Shown: piece after piece, positions 1 through 7,472 of the stretch
Position numbering within the stretch: the stretch's first letter is position 1
How the letters are laid out: the number at the start of each line of letters is the position of its first letter
Source: an uncultured Dysgonomonas sp.
GTDB taxonomy: Bacteria; Bacteroidota; Bacteroidia; Bacteroidales; Dysgonomonadaceae
NCBI RefSeq assembly: GCF_934668725.1
Contig: NZ_CAKUOF010000016.1
Coordinates: forward strand, 1-64,000
Direction of reading: 5' to 3'
Length of the DNA: 64,000 nt
The notes under the pieces: model-generated
What the model was told of the DNA's origin: nothing
What the model saw: only the letters and a program-made list of their open reading frames with translations
Database searches by the model: none
Translations under genes and position numbers: made by a program

Positions 1-152
1 AAAAGACAATTTAATTGAACATTAAACATACCAGATTAACTACTGATTCGCATTATTTATTGATTTATCTATAATTAGAGTTGTGTAGTCGAAGAGTCGA
101 CTTCGATAGATTTATTAAAATCTAATGGAACAATAAACAGAAACTTAAAGAG

Positions 153-290
153 TGTCACTTTTGTCACCTTTTTTTATTTTATACTCTGTTTTATAGCTTG
201 TTATGATTATTACAAAAGTGTACACTTTTTATGGTTTAAATGTCAGTTTTGTATAGGAAAATGTCACAAGGATGTCACTTTTTTGTTCCT
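153..290. promoter_or_regulatory. Putative operator cluster (TGTCAC motifs and a palindrome)
   Basis: Seen directly: TGTCACTTTTGTCACCT at 153-169, the perfect 16-base palindrome AAAAGTGTACACTTTT at 214-229, TGTCAGTTTTG at 241-251, TGTCAC at 262-267 and TGTCACTTTT at 273-282. The palindrome half (ACACTTTT) resembles the TCACTTTT core of the direct motifs. That a transcription factor binds here and controls the GH2 gene is inference; the distance to the -7 box (about 150-280 bases) is large for a simple repressor and fits an activator or an extended regulatory region better. Confidence 0.4.
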
Positions 291-431
291 TTTTTAGAAG
301 CATATTCTTGAGTTGTCTAAGCTTTCCGGCTTGTTTATGTAATGAAGGTATTGGGGTGTTATTAATTTAAAGTATTTTGTTAATTAACAACTCAATTGTA
401 AAGCCCTTTAAGCCTGAACATTTTTTTTGAT

Positions 432-439
432 TATATTTG
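432..439 (+). promoter_or_regulatory. -7 promoter box of the GH2 gene
   Basis: TATATTTG matches the Bacteroidetes -7 consensus TAnnTTTG. Transcription would begin near 446, giving a leader of about 26 bases before the ATG at 472. No good TTTG -33 element is seen at the usual spacing. Confidence 0.5.
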
Positions 440-471
440 TAAAATCTGAAATCAATCATAAAATAATATTC

Positions 472-3375
472 ATGAAACAAAAAACACTAAAGACTTGTAT
501 TCTTGTAGGTTCGGTGTTTCTCTCTTCACTAATTAGTCCGAACAACGTAAGTGCTCAGGACATGATGGGGAAAACAGGCCTAATTAAACTTTGGGCGGGC
601 TTAAAGGAGAAACAGCCCGAAGATCAGATGCCTCATGGTAAAGCCCCTTTTCAAACATCGGAAAGAAAAGCAAAGCAAAATATCCCGACTAAATTAATAC
701 CTACTCAGCAAGGTGAGTGGATTATTTCGGATGGTTGGGAGCTGGGTTCATCAACACAGGTTCTTGAATCTAAAGAATCTATTTTTAGTCCCAATTTCGA
801 TACAAAAGACTGGTATAATGCAACTGTTCCGGGAACAGTGCTTACCACACTTGTAGATCAGGGAGAATATCCCGATCCTTATTTCGGTCTTAATAATATG
901 GCTATACCCGATACTTTGGCATATATGAAATGGTGGTACCGTACCACTTTTGATTCGCCGGTAAATACCGATGGCAAGAAAGTTCGTCTTTTGTTGAATG
1001 GTATAAATTACAGGGCAGAGGTTTTCTTTAACGGCAAGAAACTGGGTAATATAACAGGTGCTTTTATTCGTGGCGAATTTGATGTTACTTCACTTATCAA
1101 ATCGAGTGGTAAAAACGTGCTGGCTGTTTTGGTTTCCCCTCCCGATAATCCGGGTATTTCACACGAACAATCGATGGTTGCAGGACAAGGTCTGAATGGT
1201 GGACAGTTAAGTTTGGACGGACCTACTTTTGTGGCTTCTATGGGTTGGGATTGGATACCGGGTATTCGCGACCGAAATATGGGTATCTGGCAGGATGTTA
1301 GGCTGAAAGTGGGAGGTGATGTGTTTATTGGTGACCCTCAGGTGGTGACTAATCTTCCGTTGCCTGATACAACAAAAGCAACTGTTAAGATTATTGTTCC
1401 GGTAAAAAATTTATCGGATTCTCCCGTTCAGGGAACATTGTCAGCTAAGTTCGAAGGTGTAGATGTCAACTTACCTTATAGCTTAAAAGGAAAAGAAGAA
1501 AAGATTTTGACTTTTGATCCAGCTAACTTTAAAGAGCTGAATATAAAGAACCCCAAATTGTGGTGGCCTAATGGATATGGTGCTCCACATCTGCATAATC
1601 TCGAATTGCAGGCAAATGTAGGTACAACTGCTTCTGACTTGAAAAAGCTTCGTTTCGGTATACGTGAGCTTTCGTATGAGTTAATGATAAATACTCCTGC
1701 TAAAGGAGATCACAGAATCGCTTATACTCCAGTGGATGTTGAAATGGGTGGCAAACCTATTTTTGATTATGAAAATGTAGTGAAGGTAGGTGACCCTAAA
1801 TTAAACAGGACTATTCCTACATTGCAAAAAGGAATAGATGAATCTGTTGTTTTTGAACAACTATCGAATGACGATCCCGTAGGTCAGTACTTTGTGTTCC
1901 GTGTAAATGGTGTCCGTGTCTTTATAAAAGGCGGTACATTCGGAATGGATGATGCTATGAAGCGTATCTCGGAAGAGAAGTTCAGGACTTATTTTCAATT
2001 GCACAAAGATGCTAATTTCAACTTGATCCGTAACTGGGTGGGTGAAAATACCGAAGAGTTATTCTACGATATGGCAGATGAATATGGTATGCTTGTTTGG
2101 AATGACTTCTGGATTACAACGGATGATACAGTAGAGCCTAACGATTATCAGTTGTTTATGAAAAATGCAACGGATGTTGTGCGTCGTTTCAGGACTCACC
2201 CATCTATTGCTATCTGGTGTCCACGTAACGAAGGGTATGCTCCTGAAGGAATGGAACCACAATTGGCTAAGATGTTGGCAACGGAAGATCCTACCCGCCA
2301 CTATCATGGAAACTCTCGTTTCTTGAATGCGGTAAATAGTGGACCTTACGGATTCTTTAAAGATCAGTCGCGTTATTTCACGGAAACAGCCGAAGGGTTT
2401 AATACCGAGTTTGGAGCTCAGGCTATCCCTACAGCAAATACAATCCGTAAGTTTATAGCTCCCGAAGATCAGTGGCCAATTAATGATGTATGGGCTTATC
2501 ATGACTTACACCATACAACTCACTTTTTCGAGGACTTTATGGCAGCCGTAAACAGTTATGGCAAAGCCAATAGCATGGAAGATTTTTCCAAGAAATCGCA
2601 GATGGTAACTTACGATACATGGAGGGCTATGATTGAGGCATGGAACAGTCGTATGTGGGATAATACAACAGGTCTTATTATGTGGATGAGTCATCCGGCA
2701 TGGCCTAGTATGACTTGGCAGACTTATACGTATGATTATGAAACTCCGGGTTCATATTTCGGAGCTAAAAAAGCACAGGAGCCTGTACATATCCAAATGA
2801 ATCTGTCTGATAATAAAGTGGTGATTGTTAATTCTACTCGTGAAGGGTATAAGAATATGACAGTAAATGTTCGTTACTACCACATAACAGGTAAGGAATA
2901 TTTCAATAAGACAGCGAAATATGATGTACCTGCAAATAGTAAAGTTGACTGTTTTATTCCTGAGCTTCCGACGAAGGATGTACCTAAATATACTTTGATC
3001 CGTCTTGAATTGAAAAATAGTAAAGGAAATATTGTTTCAATCAATGATTATTGGAAAAACTGGGGTAATATACAGTCCAATCAAGCATTGAATGCATTAG
3101 GTAAGCCGGAACTAAAATTGACGTTAAAAAAGAATATCGGCTCTAAGTTTATTTATGAATTAGAAAATGTTTCGAATGAATTTGCGGTTGCCGTAAAACT
3201 AAATGCGAAAAGTACAATAACAGGAGAGATAATATTACCTGCTTATTTTTCGGATGGGTATATAAATCTACTACCCGGAGAAAAACGTAAAGTTGAGTTA
3301 GTTTTGCCTGACATGACTCCTGCTAATTTTAAGGTGATAGCGGAAGGTTATAACTTTGATTCGGTAGAATTGTAA
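472..3375 (+). CDS. Secreted glycoside hydrolase family 2 protein (exo-beta-glucosaminidase / beta-mannosidase-like)
   Basis: A 967-residue GH2 enzyme expected to remove terminal sugars from beta-linked glycans in the periplasm or outside the cell. Residues 1-29 are a Sec signal peptide ending VSAQ. A sugar-binding jelly-roll domain follows (about 90-290, with the motif GWDWIPGIRDRNMGIW), then immunoglobulin-like domains and a TIM barrel. The likely acid/base is Glu587 in WCPRNEG and the likely nucleophile Glu646 in FNTEFGAQ. The motif set resembles exo-beta-D-glucosaminidases and beta-mannosidases; substrate cannot be decided from sequence. The ATG at 472 is chosen because the upstream TTG at 427 lies before the promoter -7 box and because the signal peptide starts here. 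It stands alone, with no SusCD pair beside it. Confidence 0.9.
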   Translation: MKQKTLKTCILVGSVFLSSLISPNNVSAQDMMGKTGLIKLWAGLKEKQPEDQMPHGKAPFQTSERKAKQNIPTKLIPTQQGEWIISDGWELGSSTQVLESKESIFSPNFDTKDWYNATVPGTVLTTLVDQGEYPDPYFGLNNMAIPDTLAYMKWWYRTTFDSPVNTDGKKVRLLLNGINYRAEVFFNGKKLGNITGAFIRGEFDVTSLIKSSGKNVLAVLVSPPDNPGISHEQSMVAGQGLNGGQLSLDGPTFVASMGWDWIPGIRDRNMGIWQDVRLKVGGDVFIGDPQVVTNLPLPDTTKATVKIIVPVKNLSDSPVQGTLSAKFEGVDVNLPYSLKGKEEKILTFDPANFKELNIKNPKLWWPNGYGAPHLHNLELQANVGTTASDLKKLRFGIRELSYELMINTPAKGDHRIAYTPVDVEMGGKPIFDYENVVKVGDPKLNRTIPTLQKGIDESVVFEQLSNDDPVGQYFVFRVNGVRVFIKGGTFGMDDAMKRISEEKFRTYFQLHKDANFNLIRNWVGENTEELFYDMADEYGMLVWNDFWITTDDTVEPNDYQLFMKNATDVVRRFRTHPSIAIWCPRNEGYAPEGMEPQLAKMLATEDPTRHYHGNSRFLNAVNSGPYGFFKDQSRYFTETAEGFNTEFGAQAIPTANTIRKFIAPEDQWPINDVWAYHDLHHTTHFFEDFMAAVNSYGKANSMEDFSKKSQMVTYDTWRAMIEAWNSRMWDNTTGLIMWMSHPAWPSMTWQTYTYDYETPGSYFGAKKAQEPVHIQMNLSDNKVVIVNSTREGYKNMTVNVRYYHITGKEYFNKTAKYDVPANSKVDCFIPELPTKDVPKYTLIRLELKNSKGNIVSINDYWKNWGNIQSNQALNALGKPELKLTLKKNIGSKFIYELENVSNEFAVAVKLNAKSTITGEIILPAYFSDGYINLLPGEKRKVELVLPDMTPANFKVIAEGYNFDSVEL

Positions 3376-3450
3376 GATTACTTATTATTCATTGGATATA
3401 TGCTAAAGAGGGTTGGGGGTTTTCCTGACCCTTTTTATTTATCTATATGG

Positions 3451-3477
3451 TTTGATGTTAAAGTTTTGTTATATTTG
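3451..3477 (+). promoter_or_regulatory. Promoter of the small membrane protein gene
   Basis: A -7 box TATATTTG at 3470-3477 and TTTG at 3451-3454, only 15 bases apart, so the -33 assignment is weak. The predicted start of transcription near 3484 leaves a 25-base leader before the ATG at 3509. Confidence 0.5.
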
Positions 3478-3508
3478 CATTTTTAATAAAATTAACAGAA
3501 AATAACTG

Positions 3509-3976
3509 ATGGAAAATAATTATTCATTCCAAGGATCTACTCCGGAAAAATTGGAGCTTACTTTATCTTCTTGTGATTTTTTAAGGGAAACTGTCAAGTG
3601 GACAAAGTTTCTTTCTATTATGGGGTTTATTGGTATTGCCCTTATGGTGCTACTAGGACTTTTTATGGGAGTCGCTTTATCTATGATGCCATCTGCTAAC
3701 CAGCCTCCACTTCCGTTTGCTCCGGGTTTATTATCTCTGTTTTATCTGGTTTTTGCCGCTGTTTATGCTTGCCCTGTTTATTATTTGTATAAATTCTCGG
3801 TAGATGTAAAGGGGGCATTGGATTCAATGGATTCTAATCTTTTAGAAGATGGTCTGTCTTATTTGAAGTCACACTACAAATTTGTCGGGATAGCTACTAT
3901 TGTGGTTATATCTCTATATATTCTTTTCTTTATAGGGGCATTTTTCGTAGGCATATCTGCTGCTTTTATGCATTGA
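3509..3976 (+). CDS. Small integral membrane protein, probably DUF5362 family
   Basis: A 155-residue protein with no known function. It has a polar N-terminus, two hydrophobic segments at about residues 35-60 and 70-95 separated by a Pro-rich loop (NQPPLPFAPG), a charged stretch (about 96-125) and a last membrane segment at about 126-150. The shape resembles the Bacteroidetes DUF5362 family, recalled from memory and not searched. It has its own promoter and is closed by a strong hairpin, so it is probably a single-gene unit. Confidence 0.75.
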   Translation: MENNYSFQGSTPEKLELTLSSCDFLRETVKWTKFLSIMGFIGIALMVLLGLFMGVALSMMPSANQPPLPFAPGLLSLFYLVFAAVYACPVYYLYKFSVDVKGALDSMDSNLLEDGLSYLKSHYKFVGIATIVVISLYILFFIGAFFVGISAAFMH

Positions 3977-3986
3977 TTAATATATG

Positions 3987-4016
3987 GAAGAAGACCGATT
4001 ATAATCGGTCTTCTTC
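3987..4016. terminator. Bidirectional terminator between converging genes
   Basis: A perfect 30-base palindrome with 15-base arms (GAAGAAGACCGATTA and its complement), followed by T-rich sequence on both sides. It sits between the stop of the membrane protein gene and the stop of tsaE on the other strand, so it can serve both. Confidence 0.85.
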
Positions 4017-4028
4017 TTTACGTATTTG

Positions 4029-4445
4029 TTATTTTATCTCGGCAATCCTGCTGCCGTTTTCTATCTCTTTAACAGTAACATGTATAGTGTCATGAGGTAA
4101 GAGTGATTCTATCCTTTCAGGCCATTCTATAAAGCAGAGAGACCCGCTAAAGAAATAGTCTTCGTATCCGAAGTCGAAAGCTTCTTCTTCTTTATTTATT
4201 CTATAAAAATCAAAGTGATAAATTAGTTCGCCCGAGTTGGATCTGTATTCGTTTACTATCGCAAAAGTAGGGCTGTTTATGACGTCATCTACTCCTAGTT
4301 TTTCACAAATAGCTTTGATGAAAGTTGTTTTTCCTGCTCCCATCTCACCGTGAAAAGCAAAGACAGTATTGTCGCCCATCTGTTTAATAAACTCGGCTGC
4401 TGCATCCGCAATATTGTCCAGCGATTTTATTTCTATAGTTGTCAT
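4029..4445 (-). CDS. tsaE: tRNA threonylcarbamoyladenosine biosynthesis ATPase TsaE
   Basis: A 138-residue P-loop ATPase that works with TsaB and TsaD to place threonylcarbamoyl on A37 of tRNAs reading ANN codons. Walker A GEMGAGKTT is at about residues 33-41, followed by SPTFAIVNEY and the Walker B-like YHFDFYRI typical of the family, and IEWPERI near the C-terminus. The length is normal for TsaE. It follows porX by 28 bases on the same strand and probably shares its transcript. Confidence 0.95.
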   Translation of the reverse strand: MTTIEIKSLDNIADAAAEFIKQMGDNTVFAFHGEMGAGKTTFIKAICEKLGVDDVINSPTFAIVNEYRSNSGELIYHFDFYRINKEEEAFDFGYEDYFFSGSLCFIEWPERIESLLPHDTIHVTVKEIENGSRIAEIK

Positions 4446-4473
4446 GATCTTTATATTTTTGATTTATGTATTG

Positions 4474-6018
4474 TTATTTCGGATTAAGGGTGACTAACGG
4501 TAATAACATCTCTTCTATTGAGATTCCCCCATGTTGAAACGTATCTGCATAATAAGATGTGTAATGATTATAATTGTTAGGGTAAGCGAAGAAATCTTCA
4601 TTGAGAGCAAATATATATTTGCTGCTAAGGTTGGGTGAGGGAAGACCTATCTGTGAAGGGTTTCGGCTTTCGTATACCTTTTTATAATCATAATCCAGAT
4701 TTTTACCGACTTTGTATCTTAGGTTTGTATTTGTTGCTTTATCACCTATTACTTTTATTGGGTTTTTTACCCTTATTGTACCATGGTCGGTTGTGAGGAC
4801 AATGCTGTATCCCATATTTGCAATATGTTTGAACAGGTCGCTGATACTTGAATGCTTAAACCATGATCTGGTTAATGACCGGTAGGCAGCCTCATTTGCC
4901 GCTAATTCGCGTATCATCTGCGAATCGGTTCTTGCATGCGAAAGCATATCTACAAAATTAATGACAATAACATTTAATTGGTTATTGCTAAGTGAATTCA
5001 GGCCTTGGATAAACTTGCTGCCATAGGCCGAAGTATGTACTTTATTGTAAGAGAATGAATAGCTTTTTCTGAATCGGTCTATTTGAGCTTGTATCAATAG
5101 ATCTTCATTTAGGTTTTTGCCTTCCTCTTCGATTTCTTCAACCCAAAGATTGGGATACATCTCAGATATCTGTAGAGGCATTAACCCCGAGAAGATAGCA
5201 TTGCGAGAATATTGTGTAGCAGTAGGTAATATCGAAAGGTACATATCTTCATCAAAAGTGAAATCGGGTGCAAGCATATCTCTTATGGCTGCCCATTGAT
5301 CTAAACGAAAATTATCTATAAGGATGAAGAATAGTTTTTCTCCATTATCCAGTCGGGGAAATATTTTTTTCTTAAATAAATCGGGACTAATAATAGGTCT
5401 TTCATTCGGATTTTGTATCCATGATACATAGCTTTTTTTTATGAATTTACAAAAAGAATTATTAGCATCTTGTTTTTGGGCTACGATAAGTTCAAGTAGG
5501 GGATTTTGTGTGGCAGTAAGTTCCATTTCCCAGAATACAAGCTTTTTATATACCTCGACCCATTCTTCGAATGTGTATGAATCTCCAATTTGCATACCTA
5601 TTTTGCTGAACTCTTCGCGATAGCCCTCTACGGTTGCTTCTGTTACAATATCATGTTTATGTAAATTTTTTTTAATGGATGATAGAATTTGATTCGGGTT
5701 AACCGGTTTAATCAAATAGTCAGCAATCTTCTTTCCTATAGCGTCAGTCATGATACCTTCGTCTTCACTTTTGGTAATCATGATTACAGGTATGTTGGGA
5801 TCTATTTCTTTTATTTTAGTTAAAGTCTGTAGGCCTGTAAGCCCGGGCATGTTTTCATCCAGAAATACAAGGTTAAATCGTTCCTCTTTGCAGCAATCAA
5901 GAGCGTCTTGTCCACTATTGACTGTTACTATTTCATAGCCTTTATCCTCTAAGAAAAGTACATGAGGGCGAAGTAATTCAATTTCGTCGTCTGCCCAAAG
6001 TATGCGATATTTTTTCAT
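4474..6018 (-). CDS. porX: PorX-type response regulator with PglZ phosphatase domain
   Basis: A 514-residue two-domain protein. Residues 1-120 are a receiver domain with acidic residues D10, D11 and phosphoacceptor D54 (FLDENMPG). After a helical linker the rest is a PglZ domain of the alkaline phosphatase superfamily, with a Thr nucleophile candidate in PTATQYSR (266-268) and metal ligands D411/H412 in LTTDHG. This architecture is that of PorX, which with the kinase PorY controls type IX secretion genes in Porphyromonas and Flavobacterium and has been shown to hydrolyse oligonucleotides. No porY is in the window. It heads a unit with tsaE. Confidence 0.92.
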   Translation of the reverse strand: MKKYRILWADDEIELLRPHVLFLEDKGYEIVTVNSGQDALDCCKEERFNLVFLDENMPGLTGLQTLTKIKEIDPNIPVIMITKSEDEGIMTDAIGKKIADYLIKPVNPNQILSSIKKNLHKHDIVTEATVEGYREEFSKIGMQIGDSYTFEEWVEVYKKLVFWEMELTATQNPLLELIVAQKQDANNSFCKFIKKSYVSWIQNPNERPIISPDLFKKKIFPRLDNGEKLFFILIDNFRLDQWAAIRDMLAPDFTFDEDMYLSILPTATQYSRNAIFSGLMPLQISEMYPNLWVEEIEEEGKNLNEDLLIQAQIDRFRKSYSFSYNKVHTSAYGSKFIQGLNSLSNNQLNVIVINFVDMLSHARTDSQMIRELAANEAAYRSLTRSWFKHSSISDLFKHIANMGYSIVLTTDHGTIRVKNPIKVIGDKATNTNLRYKVGKNLDYDYKKVYESRNPSQIGLPSPNLSSKYIFALNEDFFAYPNNYNHYTSYYADTFQHGGISIEEMLLPLVTLNPK

Positions 6019-6120
6019 ATAATTATCAATTATCTATTCTTAGATTTTAGTAAAATTCTTGCTTTTACGTAAAATGAAAAAGAATTTATCAATCTAAGTA
6101 AATAAAAATGTCTCTGACCT

Positions 6121-6128
6121 CAAAGTTA
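6121..6128 (-). promoter_or_regulatory. -7 promoter box of porX-tsaE
   Basis: Read on the minus strand, TAACTTTG matches TAnnTTTG. Transcription would begin near 6114 with a leader of about 95 bases. No clear -33 element. Confidence 0.4.
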
Positions 6129-6222
6129 AGTATTTCTATATAACAAGAGTGTAATTGTGTGAGCTTAAATTATATCAATAGCTTTTTATTCGAGTAATAA
6201 ATGAAAATAATGAGGTGTTTTT

Positions 6223-6253
6223 TTTGATATGTGTCTGATTTATTGTATTTTTG
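6223..6253 (+). promoter_or_regulatory. Promoter of the ribosomal operon (rpsL)
   Basis: TTTG at 6223-6226, a 19-base spacer and TATTTTTG at 6246-6253: an exact match to the Bacteroidetes -33/-7 pattern. It is the only convincing promoter seen before rpsL and so probably drives the start of the long ribosomal locus. Confidence 0.8.
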
Positions 6254-6395
6254 CACCTCAAATTACGAAGAGGTAGATTGTCTTCATGTGGTATCTTTTT
6301 GATACACACTTGATTGGCTATTTGATCTTGTCGTATTTGTAATGTAGTTTAACCAAATAAAAATTGAATTTTTTAAGTTCTAAAAATTAAAAGAA
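6254..6395 (+). other. Untranslated leader of rpsL
   Basis: About 135 bases between the predicted transcription start near 6260 and the rpsL ATG, with no open reading frame. A leader of this length could carry a regulatory structure, but I see no convincing long stem. The region 6019-6222 before it carries only the porX promoter. Confidence 0.5.
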
Positions 6396-6815
6396 ATGCC
6401 TACAATTCAACAACTAGTAAGAAAAGGTCGGGCTGTTTTGGTTGATAAGAGCAAGTCTCCAGCGTTGGATTCTTGTCCTCAAAGGAGAGGTGTTTGTGTG
6501 CGTGTGTATACAACAACTCCTAAAAAACCAAACTCAGCTATGCGTAAAGTAGCACGTGTGCGTTTAACAAATGGTAAAGAGGTAAATGCTTATATCCCAG
6601 GAGAAGGACATAATTTGCAAGAGCACTCTATTGTACTTGTTAGAGGTGGTCGTGTTAAAGATCTTCCCGGGGTGCGCTATCACATTGTTCGTGGAACATT
6701 GGATACTGCCGGTGTGAATGGTCGTACGCAAAGACGCTCTAAATACGGAGCTAAGAGGCCTAAAGCAGGAAAAGCGGCGCCAGCAGCACCAGCTAAGGGA
6801 GGAAAGAAAAAATAA
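6396..6815 (+). CDS. rpsL: 30S ribosomal protein S12
   Basis: A 139-residue decoding-centre protein. The streptomycin-region motif TTTPKKPNSA keeps Lys as in sensitive strains, and GGRVKDLPGVRYH contains the conserved Asp often modified by methylthiolation. The C-terminus carries a short Lys/Ala-rich tail (KAAPAAPAKGGKKK) beyond the core. First gene of the str cluster, preceded by a canonical promoter. Confidence 0.98.
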   Translation: MPTIQQLVRKGRAVLVDKSKSPALDSCPQRRGVCVRVYTTTPKKPNSAMRKVARVRLTNGKEVNAYIPGEGHNLQEHSIVLVRGGRVKDLPGVRYHIVRGTLDTAGVNGRTQRRSKYGAKRPKAGKAAPAAPAKGGKKK

Positions 6816-6894
6816 TTTTTCGTTCCGATAATCGACATTTTTAATTAATTCAAGTATTAAAGTGTTTTTTAGTTTATTGGGTAGGCTACTATAA

Positions 6895-6945
6895 GGTTGA
6901 GTAAATGGCTCGGCGGAGCTGTTGAAGACAGGGATATCGGCAACC
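6895..6945 (+). promoter_or_regulatory. Possible structured RNA in the rpsL-rpsG spacer
   Basis: The 160-base gap between rpsL and rpsG is long for this locus. In it GGTTG (6895-6899) can pair with CAACC (6941-6945), enclosing GGCTC (6907-6911) paired with GAGCT (6916-6920) around a GGCG tetraloop. In E. coli S7 binds the S12-S7 spacer to repress its operon; that this element does the same here is inference from position and structure. Confidence 0.35.
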
Positions 6946-6975
6946 AAAAACAAGAACAAAATTTTTTAAACAAAA

Positions 6976-7452
6976 ATGAGAAAAGCAAAACCAAAGAAAA
7001 GACAGGTGTTACCAGATCCTGTTTTCGGTGATGTAAAAGTTACAAAATTCGTAAATCACTTGATGTACGATGGTAAAAAAAGTACTTCTTACAGTATTTT
7101 TTACACAGCCTTAGAGGTGGTTAAAAATAAACTTCCTAACGAAGAAAAGAGCTCTTTGGAAATTTGGAAAGCGGCTCTAGATAATGTGACTCCTCAGGTA
7201 GAAGTGAAGTCTCGTCGTGTAGGCGGTGCAACATTTCAAGTGCCAACAGAGATTCGTGCAGATCGCAAAGAATCTGTATCTATGAAAAATCTTATCCTTT
7301 ATGCTCGTAAAAGAGGTGGTAAAACTATGGCTGATAAGCTAGCTGCAGAGATTGTAGATGCGTTCAATAGCCAAGGGGGATCATATAAAAGAAAAGAAGA
7401 TATGCACAGAATGGCTGAGGCTAACCGTGCATTTGCTCACTTCAGATTTTAA
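6976..7452 (+). CDS. rpsG: 30S ribosomal protein S7
   Basis: A 158-residue primary 16S-binding protein of the small-subunit head. It begins MRKAKPKKRQVLPDP and contains the family motifs GGATFQVPTEIR and MADKLAAEIVDA, ending RAFAHFRF. Standard str-operon position between rpsL and fusA. The preceding spacer may carry an autoregulatory structure. Confidence 0.98.
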   Translation: MRKAKPKKRQVLPDPVFGDVKVTKFVNHLMYDGKKSTSYSIFYTALEVVKNKLPNEEKSSLEIWKAALDNVTPQVEVKSRRVGGATFQVPTEIRADRKESVSMKNLILYARKRGGKTMADKLAAEIVDAFNSQGGSYKRKEDMHRMAEANRAFAHFRF

Positions 7453-7454
7453 TT

Positions 7455-7460
7455 AAGGAG
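7455..7460 (+). promoter_or_regulatory. Shine-Dalgarno sequence of fusA
   Basis: AAGGAG lies 12 bases before the fusA ATG at 7473. Most genes in this window have no such sequence, so its presence is notable; the spacing is longer than ideal. Confidence 0.5.
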
Positions 7461-7472
7461 ATAAATTATACA

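Larger units (their letters stand above)
1..471. other. Non-coding region upstream of the GH2 gene
   Basis: No gene is visible here. The stretch holds a small hairpin (TCGAAG at 89-94 with CTTCGA at 101-106), a group of TGTCAC-type motifs, a 16-base perfect palindrome and a -7 promoter box, described separately. The neighbouring gene to the left lies outside the window. Confidence 0.6.

Noticed and set aside
2059..2502. 147-codon minus-strand frame inside the GH2 gene
   Set aside because: It is antisense to the catalytic domain and has no recognisable protein features or promoter.
6564..6959. 131-codon minus-strand frame across rpsL and its spacer
   Set aside because: Antisense to rpsL, no promoter, low-quality translation.
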